Part shown: in pieces, positions 25,889 to 32,048 of the stretch
How the letters are laid out: each line of letters opens with the position of its first letter
Numbering within the stretch: position 1 is the stretch's first letter
Made by a program: the position numbers and the translations under genes
Source of the DNA: Verrucomicrobiales bacterium
GTDB taxonomy: Bacteria > Verrucomicrobiota > Verrucomicrobiia > Verrucomicrobiales > DEV007
Assembly: GCA_028033615.1 (NCBI GenBank)
Contig: JAOFDG010000003.1
Span: 1 to 64,000 of the forward strand
Direction of reading: 5' to 3'
Length of the DNA stretch: 64,000 bases
Notes under the pieces: model-generated
Seen by the model: the letters and a program-made list of their open reading frames with translations, nothing else
Told to the model about the DNA's origin: nothing
Databases searched by the model: none

Positions 25889-26413
25889 TTATTCTCTATG
25901 ATATATTCTCTTAAGCTGTTTCCAAACACAATAGTTGTCAGAAATTTCAGGTTTAACGAAATAGTCTAACTTTAATTTCTCACAAAACGATTCAAGATTA
26001 ATGTCTCTGTACCCGTTCTTTCTTAAAATTAGAGCAAAACACATTACCAAGTCTACGTGCCCGAAAGCTTTGAATTTTGGTTTTATTTCACCAAAATCTA
26101 ACTCCACTTCATATGAAAAGTAATATGGAATTGTATGATTATCTAATATTTCAATTTTACGAAGTTGAGAAAGATAAATGCGCTCAAATTTTCTGAAGAT
26201 AAAAAACCGCATCTGTTCAGTTGGTATATCCAAGTAATCACCCACTAATTCAACAGGAGTATGATGTGTTCTGTAAGTAGCAAAGCAACCAGATTGAACC
26301 TTTAACATTAGTTCTTCATGAATTACACCATGAGTGTTTGTCGGAGTTTGCACGCTTGCTTTTGGTTCCTGAACTAACTTCCACAAAAACTTTCTTTTTA
26401 CCTCTTCACTCAT
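25889..26413 (-). CDS. unknown cargo protein
   Basis: This 174-residue soluble protein has no recognised domain. It has mixed alpha/beta character with two runs of aromatic residues (EQMRFFIFRKFERIYLSQLRK and IPYYFSYEVELDFGE) and a C-terminal basic tail. It sits 15 bases upstream of the zinc-ribbon gene on the same strand and 31 bases after the MORN-like gene, so the three probably form one transcript. Confidence 0.65.
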   Translation of the reverse strand: MSEEVKRKFLWKLVQEPKASVQTPTNTHGVIHEELMLKVQSGCFATYRTHHTPVELVGDYLDIPTEQMRFFIFRKFERIYLSQLRKIEILDNHTIPYYFSYEVELDFGEIKPKFKAFGHVDLVMCFALILRKNGYRDINLESFCEKLKLDYFVKPEISDNYCVWKQLKRIYHRE

Positions 26414-26444
26414 AACCTAACAGGCGCGCGGGGTTCATGGGTTA

Positions 26445-27092
26445 TTATTCGTAAGTTTCTTGTAGTGAATTAACGGACTTACCTTTGTAGTTCCAAAACT
26501 TTTCAGAACCTTCTACAAGCTTGCCGTTCTTGTAGTTTTGTTCACTTCTTTTTCTTTCTCCATTCGGAAACCACCTAGTGGTCAATCCCTCCCTTACGCC
26601 ATCCTTATAGTTTATTGTCGCCTCCGACCCTTCTTCATGATAAAAAAACCACTCCCCATTCCTCTTACCTTCATTGTAGCTACATTTAGCCGCCAAATCC
26701 CCTGTATTATGCCAAGCAGTAAACGATTCACGAATTTTTGAACCATCCTCAGCCCCTAAATACCAAGAGTCTATTTGCTCTTGAGGAACAATTTTACCGT
26801 TAAATTTTATTCCGCAACCAGAACAATGTTTATGATTTTTTTTGGATGGTTGAAAACAATACCCGCAATAATATTTTACGAAAAACTTTGTATTAAAAAG
26901 TTCATTACTCATTGTTGTTAAAAAATAACCTCGATCTATACCCGAAGACCACGAGTGAGGTGCACGCTCAAGCAAAGGTACTGATGACCACATAAGTTCA
27001 CATGTTGAACATATGTATTTATTTGGTTCCACAAGCATTAGCAAATACTTGTAACTACATTTTCTGCAACGTGGATGACTTAAACTGGCCAT
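26445..27092 (-). CDS. double zinc-ribbon protein with MORN-like C-terminal repeats
   Basis: 215 residues. Four CxxC pairs in the first 95 residues (CRKCSYKY, CSTCEL, CGYCFQ, CSGCGI) suggest two zinc ribbons. The C-terminal half has repeats of the YwqK/MORN-variant kind: NEGKRNGEWFFYHEEG, KDGVREGLTTRWFPNGE and KNGKLVEGSEKFWNYKG. MORN-variant repeats mediate binding; the name antitoxin given to some YwqK relatives is not supported here. It is first in the three-gene minus-strand cargo unit and diverges from the small-gene train. Confidence 0.7.
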   Translation of the reverse strand: MASLSHPRCRKCSYKYLLMLVEPNKYICSTCELMWSSVPLLERAPHSWSSGIDRGYFLTTMSNELFNTKFFVKYYCGYCFQPSKKNHKHCSGCGIKFNGKIVPQEQIDSWYLGAEDGSKIRESFTAWHNTGDLAAKCSYNEGKRNGEWFFYHEEGSEATINYKDGVREGLTTRWFPNGERKRSEQNYKNGKLVEGSEKFWNYKGKSVNSLQETYE

Positions 27093-27203
27093 TATTTAGA
27101 CTAAGTAACTATAGAGTATTTTAATTGTCTAACAAACGTAGTAAATTTCAAGCCAAGTGTTACAAGGCTAAATCTAGTATAATAGATTCTAACCAACCTT
27201 TTG

Positions 27204-27233
27204 CCTATTCGGGTGTTACAGCACCCCTATAGG
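27204..27233 (+). promoter_or_regulatory. hairpin covering the ribosome-binding region of the small-gene train
   Basis: The stem cctat..gggtg pairs with caccc..atagg around a 6-base loop, with a 2-base internal mismatch. Its last bases (agg, 27231-27233) are the only Shine-Dalgarno-like sequence before the ATG at 27238. A perfect TATAAT at 27178-27183 lies upstream, with no good -35. Confidence 0.5.
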
Positions 27234-27237
27234 TAGA

Positions 27238-27783
27238 ATGAACATTATCGAAACTTACAGCCATGTCGCAAGCATCGCCGACATTGTGGCTAAGAATAAA
27301 ACGGAGCTGCTAAAGGGTATTAAAGCACCACTAAATAAAGCAGTACAAGAACACCAGGCTATTACCGATGAGGTAGAAGCACATAGCTATGGACGCGCTA
27401 GAGAGATGTGGAGAAGCGCCATCGATACAGGAAACATCGACTTCATAAAAGAGCATAAGAACAAAGATAGTTTTCAGGCTCATATGATTACGCTCAAGAA
27501 TGCTTACAGGCGAAAAGCAGAACAGTATTTTGATGATAACTTGAAACAGCATTTGGTAATTCTTCAGGAGCGCCTCAATGAAACTTTAGATAAAGAAATA
27601 ACTAAGCAGGAAGACGCAGACAAGAAAGCTTGTGAAGCTCTTTCCATTCCATTTGAGCCATCAGCACCAGCTAGAGCGCTAGCTAGGAAGAAACAGATTA
27701 TAAACAACAGCAGTTTCTCAAAGACCGGCTCACCAATTCAACAGATTAAAACAATTACCGACCATGAAGACTTCCTTAAATAA
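27238..27783 (+). CDS. unknown helical protein, first of small-gene train
   Basis: 181 residues, strongly helical with likely coiled coil (NLKQHLVILQERLNETLDKEITKQEDADKK) and a Ser/Pro-rich tail. There is no signal or membrane segment and no recognised family. The shape resembles accessory or scaffold-like proteins of small phages, but nothing in the sequence proves it. Its last 20 bases overlap the next gene, suggesting translational coupling. Expression is probably controlled by the hairpin over its ribosome-binding site. Confidence 0.7.
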   Translation: MNIIETYSHVASIADIVAKNKTELLKGIKAPLNKAVQEHQAITDEVEAHSYGRAREMWRSAIDTGNIDFIKEHKNKDSFQAHMITLKNAYRRKAEQYFDDNLKQHLVILQERLNETLDKEITKQEDADKKACEALSIPFEPSAPARALARKKQIINNSSFSKTGSPIQQIKTITDHEDFLK

Positions 27784-28147
27784 AAAGAAGGGCGCTTTCA
27801 GTCGTTGGCTCAATAGCCTCACTAAAGATAAAGCACCTGAGAATACATTTACAAAACCTGAAGTAATCGAACCTGTAGACAATACAGACATAGAAAAGCT
27901 TAAGGCAGAACTAAAAGCTAAAGACGAAGTTATTAAAGATTTACAAGGCCGTTTAGATGCTGGTGGAGACGTAGCCATTACTCTCGCAGCATTAGGCTTT
28001 GAACCTTCAAGCCTTCCAGAACAGGAATGTATGGATGAAAGAATGAACCGTGAAGAACTTTGGGATTCGTACAGCAAGTTACCAGTCGAAGAGAGAAACG
28101 CTTTTTATTCTAAGTACAGAAATGAAATGGCCACATGGAATACATAA
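27764..28147 (+). CDS. unknown protein, second of small-gene train
   Basis: 127 residues with a basic start (MKTSLNKKKGAFSRWLNSL), an acidic middle with a short coiled coil (IEKLKAELKAKDEVIKDLQGRLD) and a C-terminal helical motif NREELWDSYSKLPVEERNAFY. No family recognised. It begins inside the previous gene (20-base overlap) and its own end overlaps the next start by 13 bases. Confidence 0.7.
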   Translation: MKTSLNKKKGAFSRWLNSLTKDKAPENTFTKPEVIEPVDNTDIEKLKAELKAKDEVIKDLQGRLDAGGDVAITLAALGFEPSSLPEQECMDERMNREELWDSYSKLPVEERNAFYSKYRNEMATWNT

Positions 28148-28311
28148 CCCCGGAACTTCAGAAGTCGGTGGCTTTAGCTCGATTGCGTTGTTCGATAATA
28201 ACAAACGAGATTCAAGAACTACAGGGGCGAATCAAGGACAACCAAGCTTACTTGGAGACGGTGAAAGAACGTTTAGAAGCAGCAATAGCCGCACACAATG
28301 AATTTTCTTAA
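28135..28311 (+). CDS. small coiled-coil protein, third of small-gene train
   Basis: 58 residues, starting MEYITPELQKSVALARLRCS and ending AAIAAHNEFS. A regular heptad runs through IITNEIQELQGRIKDNQAYLETVKERLEAA. It starts 13 bases before the preceding stop and ends 14 bases into the following gene. A longer ORF in another frame (28050-28301) covers the same DNA, but its protein is low-complexity and Ser/Gly-rich. This frame is clearly the more protein-like. Confidence 0.65.
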   Translation: MEYITPELQKSVALARLRCSIITNEIQELQGRIKDNQAYLETVKERLEAAIAAHNEFS

Positions 28312-28462
28312 TCTGGTAGCGGTCGACATTATGGCAATTCGTCTTGTCACTAGTGGACAGTTTAACGGCCGTTACCTTTTAAGAAATCTATTAGCTGAAC
28401 AGCTACAAGTGGTTTCGGCAGCCTTCATTATTTTTTACGCATTTGATTACAGAAACTTTTAA
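28298..28462 (+). CDS. small amphipathic protein, fourth of small-gene train
   Basis: 54 residues beginning MNFLNLVAVDIMAIRLVTSG and ending FIIFYAFDYRNF. The last third (LQVVSAAFIIFYAF) is hydrophobic enough to be a membrane or membrane-surface helix. It overlaps the previous gene by 14 bases and ends 4 bases before the ATG of the next. A second ATG at 28331 would give 43 residues. Small size and hydrophobic end are compatible with a lysis or membrane effector, but this is only a guess. Confidence 0.5.
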   Translation: MNFLNLVAVDIMAIRLVTSGQFNGRYLLRNLLAEQLQVVSAAFIIFYAFDYRNF

Positions 28463-28466
28463 GAAA

Positions 28467-28721
28467 ATGAAAACGGCAACTATAACAAACAAGAGCGACA
28501 TTACTAATTTCTTAGCAGAGCTTACATACGCACATGCGAATGCTACAAGTGACGCTTCTATAAACCCTTCTGTAAATGTAACCGTTAAGGAGATTGAGAA
28601 AGCTCATAAGTTGGGACTCTTAGCGGATAGATATTACGAAACTAAACGTACTCTCATGGCCGCTCAGACACTTGAGAGAGGTAAAGAACTTTACGCCGGA
28701 ATTCTTCCATACGGCATATAG
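28467..28721 (+). CDS. unknown protein, last of small-gene train
   Basis: 84 residues from the ATG at 28467; a TTG eight codons upstream is possible but overlaps the previous gene. The protein is soluble and helical, with a Thr/Asn-rich start (MKTATITNKSDITNFLAELT) and KEIEKAHKLGLLADRYYETKRTL. No family recognised. It is followed by an intrinsic terminator that closes the five-gene unit. Confidence 0.65.
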   Translation: MKTATITNKSDITNFLAELTYAHANATSDASINPSVNVTVKEIEKAHKLGLLADRYYETKRTLMAAQTLERGKELYAGILPYGI

Positions 28722-28755
28722 ATTTGGACTAGACCGCAATTAATCCAATAAACGG

Positions 28756-28795
28756 CGCTCACCTTGTTATCATTCATTTCAAGGTGGGCGTTTTA
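28756..28795 (+). terminator. intrinsic terminator of the small-gene train
   Basis: The stem cgctcaccttg / caaggtgggcg (11 bp, one T-G pair) with a 13-base loop is followed by TTTTATT. Confidence 0.85.
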
Positions 28796-28838
28796 TTAAG
28801 TATAACCCACTTTATAGGCGAGTGTTATTGAACAAGGA

Positions 28839-29132
28839 TTAATCTTTGTGGTTGTTAGCCATCTTTTTTAGGTACCACCGCATGTCCGTTAGAACATCAA
28901 TTACAAAACCTGCAAAAAACATTTGAAGTGATACTGCAAGACAAATTGCAAAATTTGCAAAGCCTTCTTCTTCATCAATTGCGTTCACAAGAAATATAAA
29001 TGTGGGTATAATTCCTAGTGCTCCAAAAATTTTAAACAATATCGCCCATCCCGATGAAGCGGGAGACTCAGCTTCCTTCTCGGAAGAACCTTGTTTTTCT
29101 ATGCCTAAAAAATCTTCTGTTTCAGTGCTCAT
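28839..29132 (-). CDS. small membrane protein, second of pair
   Basis: 97 residues. An acidic cytoplasmic start is followed by two hydrophobic segments (AILFKIFGALGIIPTFIFLVNA and FANFAICLAVSLQMFFAGFVIDVL) and a short basic tail. No family recognised. Its ATG overlaps the preceding stop (atga), so it is coupled to the upstream membrane gene. Confidence 0.6.
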   Translation of the reverse strand: MSTETEDFLGIEKQGSSEKEAESPASSGWAILFKIFGALGIIPTFIFLVNAIDEEEGFANFAICLAVSLQMFFAGFVIDVLTDMRWYLKKMANNHKD

Positions 29133-29371
29133 GACTTTTGTTTAGCAAAAAGAGCCATCAAGAAAATAGCTAGTGGCAGATTGATTAAAATAGGTCTAGC
29201 AAAATAATACCAACTAGCCAAATCAAAACTCTCAGTATCACCCCCATACCTATCTAACCAAACAACATAATATATGATAAAATCTATTGAAAGTCCGATT
29301 GAAGCGATCAACGCTAATGTCCGCAATAGTTTCATATTCATAGAATACTCAAAAAGAATCTTGAGCGTCAA
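29129..29371 (-). CDS. small membrane protein, first of pair
   Basis: 80 residues with two hydrophobic segments (LLRTLALIASIGLSIDFIIYYVV and ILINLPLAIFLMALFA) separated by an acidic loop. No family recognised. It is the last gene before attR and points inward, paired with the next membrane gene. The position at the end of an element is typical for cargo such as exclusion or abortive-infection proteins, but the sequence does not prove that. Confidence 0.6.
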   Translation of the reverse strand: MTLKILFEYSMNMKLLRTLALIASIGLSIDFIIYYVVWLDRYGGDTESFDLASWYYFARPILINLPLAIFLMALFAKQKS

Positions 29372-29426
29372 TCATTACAGCGAGCATTAAGTGATAGGCG
29401 ATTGTGGTTATAGGGTTATGATTAAA

Positions 29427-29449
29427 ATTTTTCTACGGCCTTTTTCTAC
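29427..29449 (+). repeat. right arm-type repeat
   Basis: A perfect second copy of the 23-base sequence at 21865-21887 in the same orientation (tttttctac, ggcc, tttttctac). It lies 125 bases inside attR, against 45 bases inside attL on the left. The spacer to attR holds no gene. Confidence 0.6.
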
Positions 29450-29574
29450 GGTCATGCACCAAATTTATCGCAAACTGTGAAAAGCAGTGCAATGGGGAGA
29501 AAACGAAAGAGCTATTTTTGTAGGAAAATGAACGTTTAGCAACGTCTTGCAAAAAGGGAAAATGCTCAAATTGT

Positions 29575-29615
29575 GATTAGAAATCCGTTGCTCTATCCAG
29601 CTGAGCTAAGGGAGC
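29575..29615 (+). repeat. right attachment site (tRNA-Arg 5'-half copy)
   Basis: 41 bases identical to tRNA-Arg nucleotides 1-41; the 3' half is absent, so this is not a functional tRNA. The 158 bases beyond it (to 29773) should hold the chromosome's original tRNA upstream region and the scpA promoter. I see no gene there. Confidence 0.92.
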
Positions 29616-29773
29616 AGTCTTAAAATTAATTTAATCGACACTTAACATCTGGTAGGTTGATATGCAAATAAACTGAGTATCATTGCTAAATTAATATTCT
29701 TCCTAAAAATAAAGTGCATTTACTTATACTAATTCATTGTAAGATAGATATAATTTGCTATTAAATCTTAGTT

Positions 29774-30511
29774 TTGGAAGCTGAAAATAGAGTATCCCTG
29801 GAAATTTTTGAAGGTCCACTTGACCTCCTTCTTTATTTAATAAAGAAGGACGAGGTAGATATTTACGAGGTGTCTGTCGAGAGGATTACCGATCAGTACT
29901 TAGAGTATATAGATACGTTTAAAATTCTCAATATTGAATTGGCCAGTGAATTCATAGTTATGGCTGCTAATTTAATGTATATTAAAAGTAGGACTCTTTT
30001 GCCGAGAAATGAACAGGCACCAGAAGAGGATATAGATGAAGAGGACCCTCGTTGGGAACTTATCCGACAGTTAGTAGAATATAAAAAATTTAAAGATGCC
30101 GCAAATTATCTTGAAAAAAGAGAGGTCGAAAATCAAAAATTTTATTCTGCTGAACAGCAATTTTGTGATGATCTAGAGGAGGAGGGTGAGCCAATTGTCA
30201 ATGTTGGTATTTTTGAGCTTATACAGGCTTTTCAGGGTGTTTTAAAAAGGTTCGACGACGAGGATGATTTAACTGAGATAGCTGATGATAGATTCACTGT
30301 TAGTGATAAAATAGATTATCTTATCACAAATGTTTCCAAAGGTCAGAAGGTTAAGTTTTATCAATTATTTGAGGAGGCTAGTACAAAAAGTGAGGTTTTA
30401 GTCACCTTTCTTGCATTGCTCGAATTAATTCGCCTAAATGAGTTTCAAGTGCGCCAAAATGGAGTTCTAGGGGAAATTGAGCTAACTAGGACTAATTTGG
30501 GCGAGATTTAA
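29774..30511 (+). CDS. scpA: segregation and condensation protein A
   Basis: This kleisin subunit links SMC heads in the condensin that organises the chromosome. The 245-residue protein starts with the ScpA hallmark FEGPLDLLLYLIKKDEVDIYEVSV. It keeps SRTLLP near residue 77 and the C-terminal winged-helix VTFLALLELIRLNEFQVRQ. TTG is the start; no ATG lies upstream of the conserved region in frame. A perfect TATAAT at 29749-29754 lies upstream, but without a good -35. scpB does not follow. Confidence 0.93.
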   Translation: MEAENRVSLEIFEGPLDLLLYLIKKDEVDIYEVSVERITDQYLEYIDTFKILNIELASEFIVMAANLMYIKSRTLLPRNEQAPEEDIDEEDPRWELIRQLVEYKKFKDAANYLEKREVENQKFYSAEQQFCDDLEEEGEPIVNVGIFELIQAFQGVLKRFDDEDDLTEIADDRFTVSDKIDYLITNVSKGQKVKFYQLFEEASTKSEVLVTFLALLELIRLNEFQVRQNGVLGEIELTRTNLGEI

Positions 30512-30544
30512 TCGATTAGATACTCTTCCTATTGGGTTTACAAC

Positions 30545-30572
30545 TTGACGCTAAGAAGACTAATTATATAGT
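30545..30572 (+). promoter_or_regulatory. candidate promoter of the nusA operon
   Basis: TTGACG, a 16-base spacer and TATAGT (both five of six) lie between scpA and nusA. The transcript would start near 30579, about eight bases before the hairpin at 30587. Confidence 0.6.
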
Positions 30573-30586
30573 TATTATCTTCGATA

Positions 30587-30618
30587 AAAAGGGTGGACTT
30601 GTAGTTCCGCTCTTTTTT
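30587..30618 (+). terminator. leader terminator/attenuator before nusA
   Basis: The arms aaaagggtgga and tccgctctttt form an 11-bp stem (two G-U/T-G pairs) with an 8-base loop. T613-T618 forms the U-tract, partly inside the stem. It stands between the promoter and the nusA ATG at 30636, so it can attenuate nusA as well as end scpA transcripts. Confidence 0.65.
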
Positions 30619-30635
30619 CGTCTCAATGTAAAAAA

Positions 30636-32009
30636 ATGACTAGCGAAATACAGGTTCTCTTTGAGTATTACGAAAAGGAAAAAGGAATACCTCGTGACAC
30701 TATGGTTGAGGCTCTTGAAACTGCCTTGCTTTCTGCTGCGCGTAAGAGTGTTGGCCCTGCCCGAGAGTTACGGGTAGATGTTAATCCAGAAAAAGGTGAT
30801 ATTGTCGCAGTTGCAAAATTAATTGCCTCAGAAACAGTAAAATCTCCATACGAAGAGATCTCAATGGAGATAGCTCGAAAAATTAATCCTGAAGCTCAAC
30901 TTGGAGATGAGATTGAAGTCAAAGTGACGCCAACGGATTTTGGCAGAATCGCGGCTCAAACTGCCAGACAAACAATGATGCAACAACTTCGCATTGCTGA
31001 AAAGGCAATGATTTACGACGAGTTTAAAGATCGTGCAGGTGACATTGTGGGAGGTACAGTAAGACGGTTTGATAAATCCGACGTCATGGTAGACCTAGGT
31101 AAATTCGAGGGGACTATGCCCTCTAGAGAGCGGGTAACTACAGATCAGTACAGTATAGGTGATAGAATTCGAGCTTATGTTGTGGCGGTTGAAAATGGTT
31201 CTAGAGGTCCTGAAATCATATTGTCGCGAAGTCATCCAAATTTTGTTAGAAGATTATTTGAGTTTGAGGTTAGTGAAATTGCAGATCAAACTGTTGAAAT
31301 TCGAGGTATTGCAAGGGAGCCAGGTTTTAGAACAAAAGTAGCTGTGTATTCAGATGATCCTAAAGTAGACCCCGTAGGAGCTTGCGTGGGCCTTCGTGGC
31401 GCTAGAGTGAAGAATATAGTTAGAGAATTAAATAACGAAAAAGTTGATATAATAAGATGGAGTGAGGATCTTACCGAGTTCGTTACAGATGCATTGAAAC
31501 CAGCAATCATAAGGTCTATTGAGATTGATGAAGGGCAGAAACAGGTAAGGGTCACCGTTGATGAAGAGGAGTTATCAAAAGCTATTGGAAGGAGAGGCCA
31601 AAATGCAAGATTAACTTCAAGATTGCTTGGATGGGATGTTCAAATAGACAAGGATGCATCGAAGACGGAGATTTTTGAGAAAAGAGTTATTGATGCGGCT
31701 GATGAATTTGTTTCGAAAATTGGAGAGGACATTATTGATTCAGATACGGCAATAAAATTAGTTAAGGGTGGAATCGTTAATTTGGAGTTCTTTTCAATGG
31801 TTGATGTCAGTGACGTTGCGGAAATATTGGAAGGTGACCATGATACAGCAACAAAAATATGCGATGCGGCTAAAAAAATAGCTCCTGAAACTGGAGGTGA
31901 GCCAGCTTCAGGCAACAATGTTATTGGGCAATCAAATGATGAAAACAATGATTCGAAGGAGGATGAAAAATCTGAAGAGTCTAAGGGTGAACAAGAGTCC
32001 GAGCAGTAG
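30636..32009 (+). CDS. nusA: transcription termination/antitermination factor NusA
   Basis: It binds RNA polymerase and promotes pausing, termination and antitermination. The 457-residue protein has the N-terminal RNAP-binding domain (ALETALLSAARKS), S1 domain (near 130-200), two KH domains with GACVGLRGARVKNIVREL and KAIGRRGQNARLTSRLLGWDVQI, and an acidic Ser/Glu-rich tail. The leader carries its own promoter and a terminator hairpin. Unusually, rimP is not upstream. infB follows 39 bases on. Confidence 0.97.
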   Translation: MTSEIQVLFEYYEKEKGIPRDTMVEALETALLSAARKSVGPARELRVDVNPEKGDIVAVAKLIASETVKSPYEEISMEIARKINPEAQLGDEIEVKVTPTDFGRIAAQTARQTMMQQLRIAEKAMIYDEFKDRAGDIVGGTVRRFDKSDVMVDLGKFEGTMPSRERVTTDQYSIGDRIRAYVVAVENGSRGPEIILSRSHPNFVRRLFEFEVSEIADQTVEIRGIAREPGFRTKVAVYSDDPKVDPVGACVGLRGARVKNIVRELNNEKVDIIRWSEDLTEFVTDALKPAIIRSIEIDEGQKQVRVTVDEEELSKAIGRRGQNARLTSRLLGWDVQIDKDASKTEIFEKRVIDAADEFVSKIGEDIIDSDTAIKLVKGGIVNLEFFSMVDVSDVAEILEGDHDTATKICDAAKKIAPETGGEPASGNNVIGQSNDENNDSKEDEKSEESKGEQESEQ

Positions 32010-32048
32010 TACCGGAATTCGCACCTATGAAAAAAAAAGAACAACTTA

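Larger units (their letters stand above)
21779..29615 (+). mobile_element. 7.8-kb integrative element in tRNA-Arg(UCU)
   Basis: Bounded by 41-bp perfect direct repeats, with the tyrosine recombinase gene starting 95 bases inside the left repeat. In order it holds int, an unknown gene, an excisionase-like HTH gene, a second HTH gene, a Rep-like gene with iterons, a 51-residue ORF, three minus-strand unknown genes, five closely packed plus-strand small genes, a terminator and a minus-strand membrane pair. No capsid, terminase, relaxase or type IV secretion gene is recognisable. It therefore looks like an integrative plasmid or a phage satellite mobilised by others. Confidence 0.9.

Noticed and set aside
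26445-27092. YwqK-type antitoxin of a toxin-antitoxin system
   Set aside because: Only the MORN-variant repeats match; no toxin neighbour is recognisable and the repeats alone do not define an antitoxin.
28050-28301. 83-codon ORF across the end of the second small gene
   Set aside because: Its protein is Ser/Gly/Arg low-complexity without structure, while the 28135-28311 frame gives a clean coiled coil that fits the overlap pattern of its neighbours.
29575-29615. Second tRNA-Arg gene
   Set aside because: Only the 5' 41 bases are present; the T arm and acceptor 3' strand are missing.
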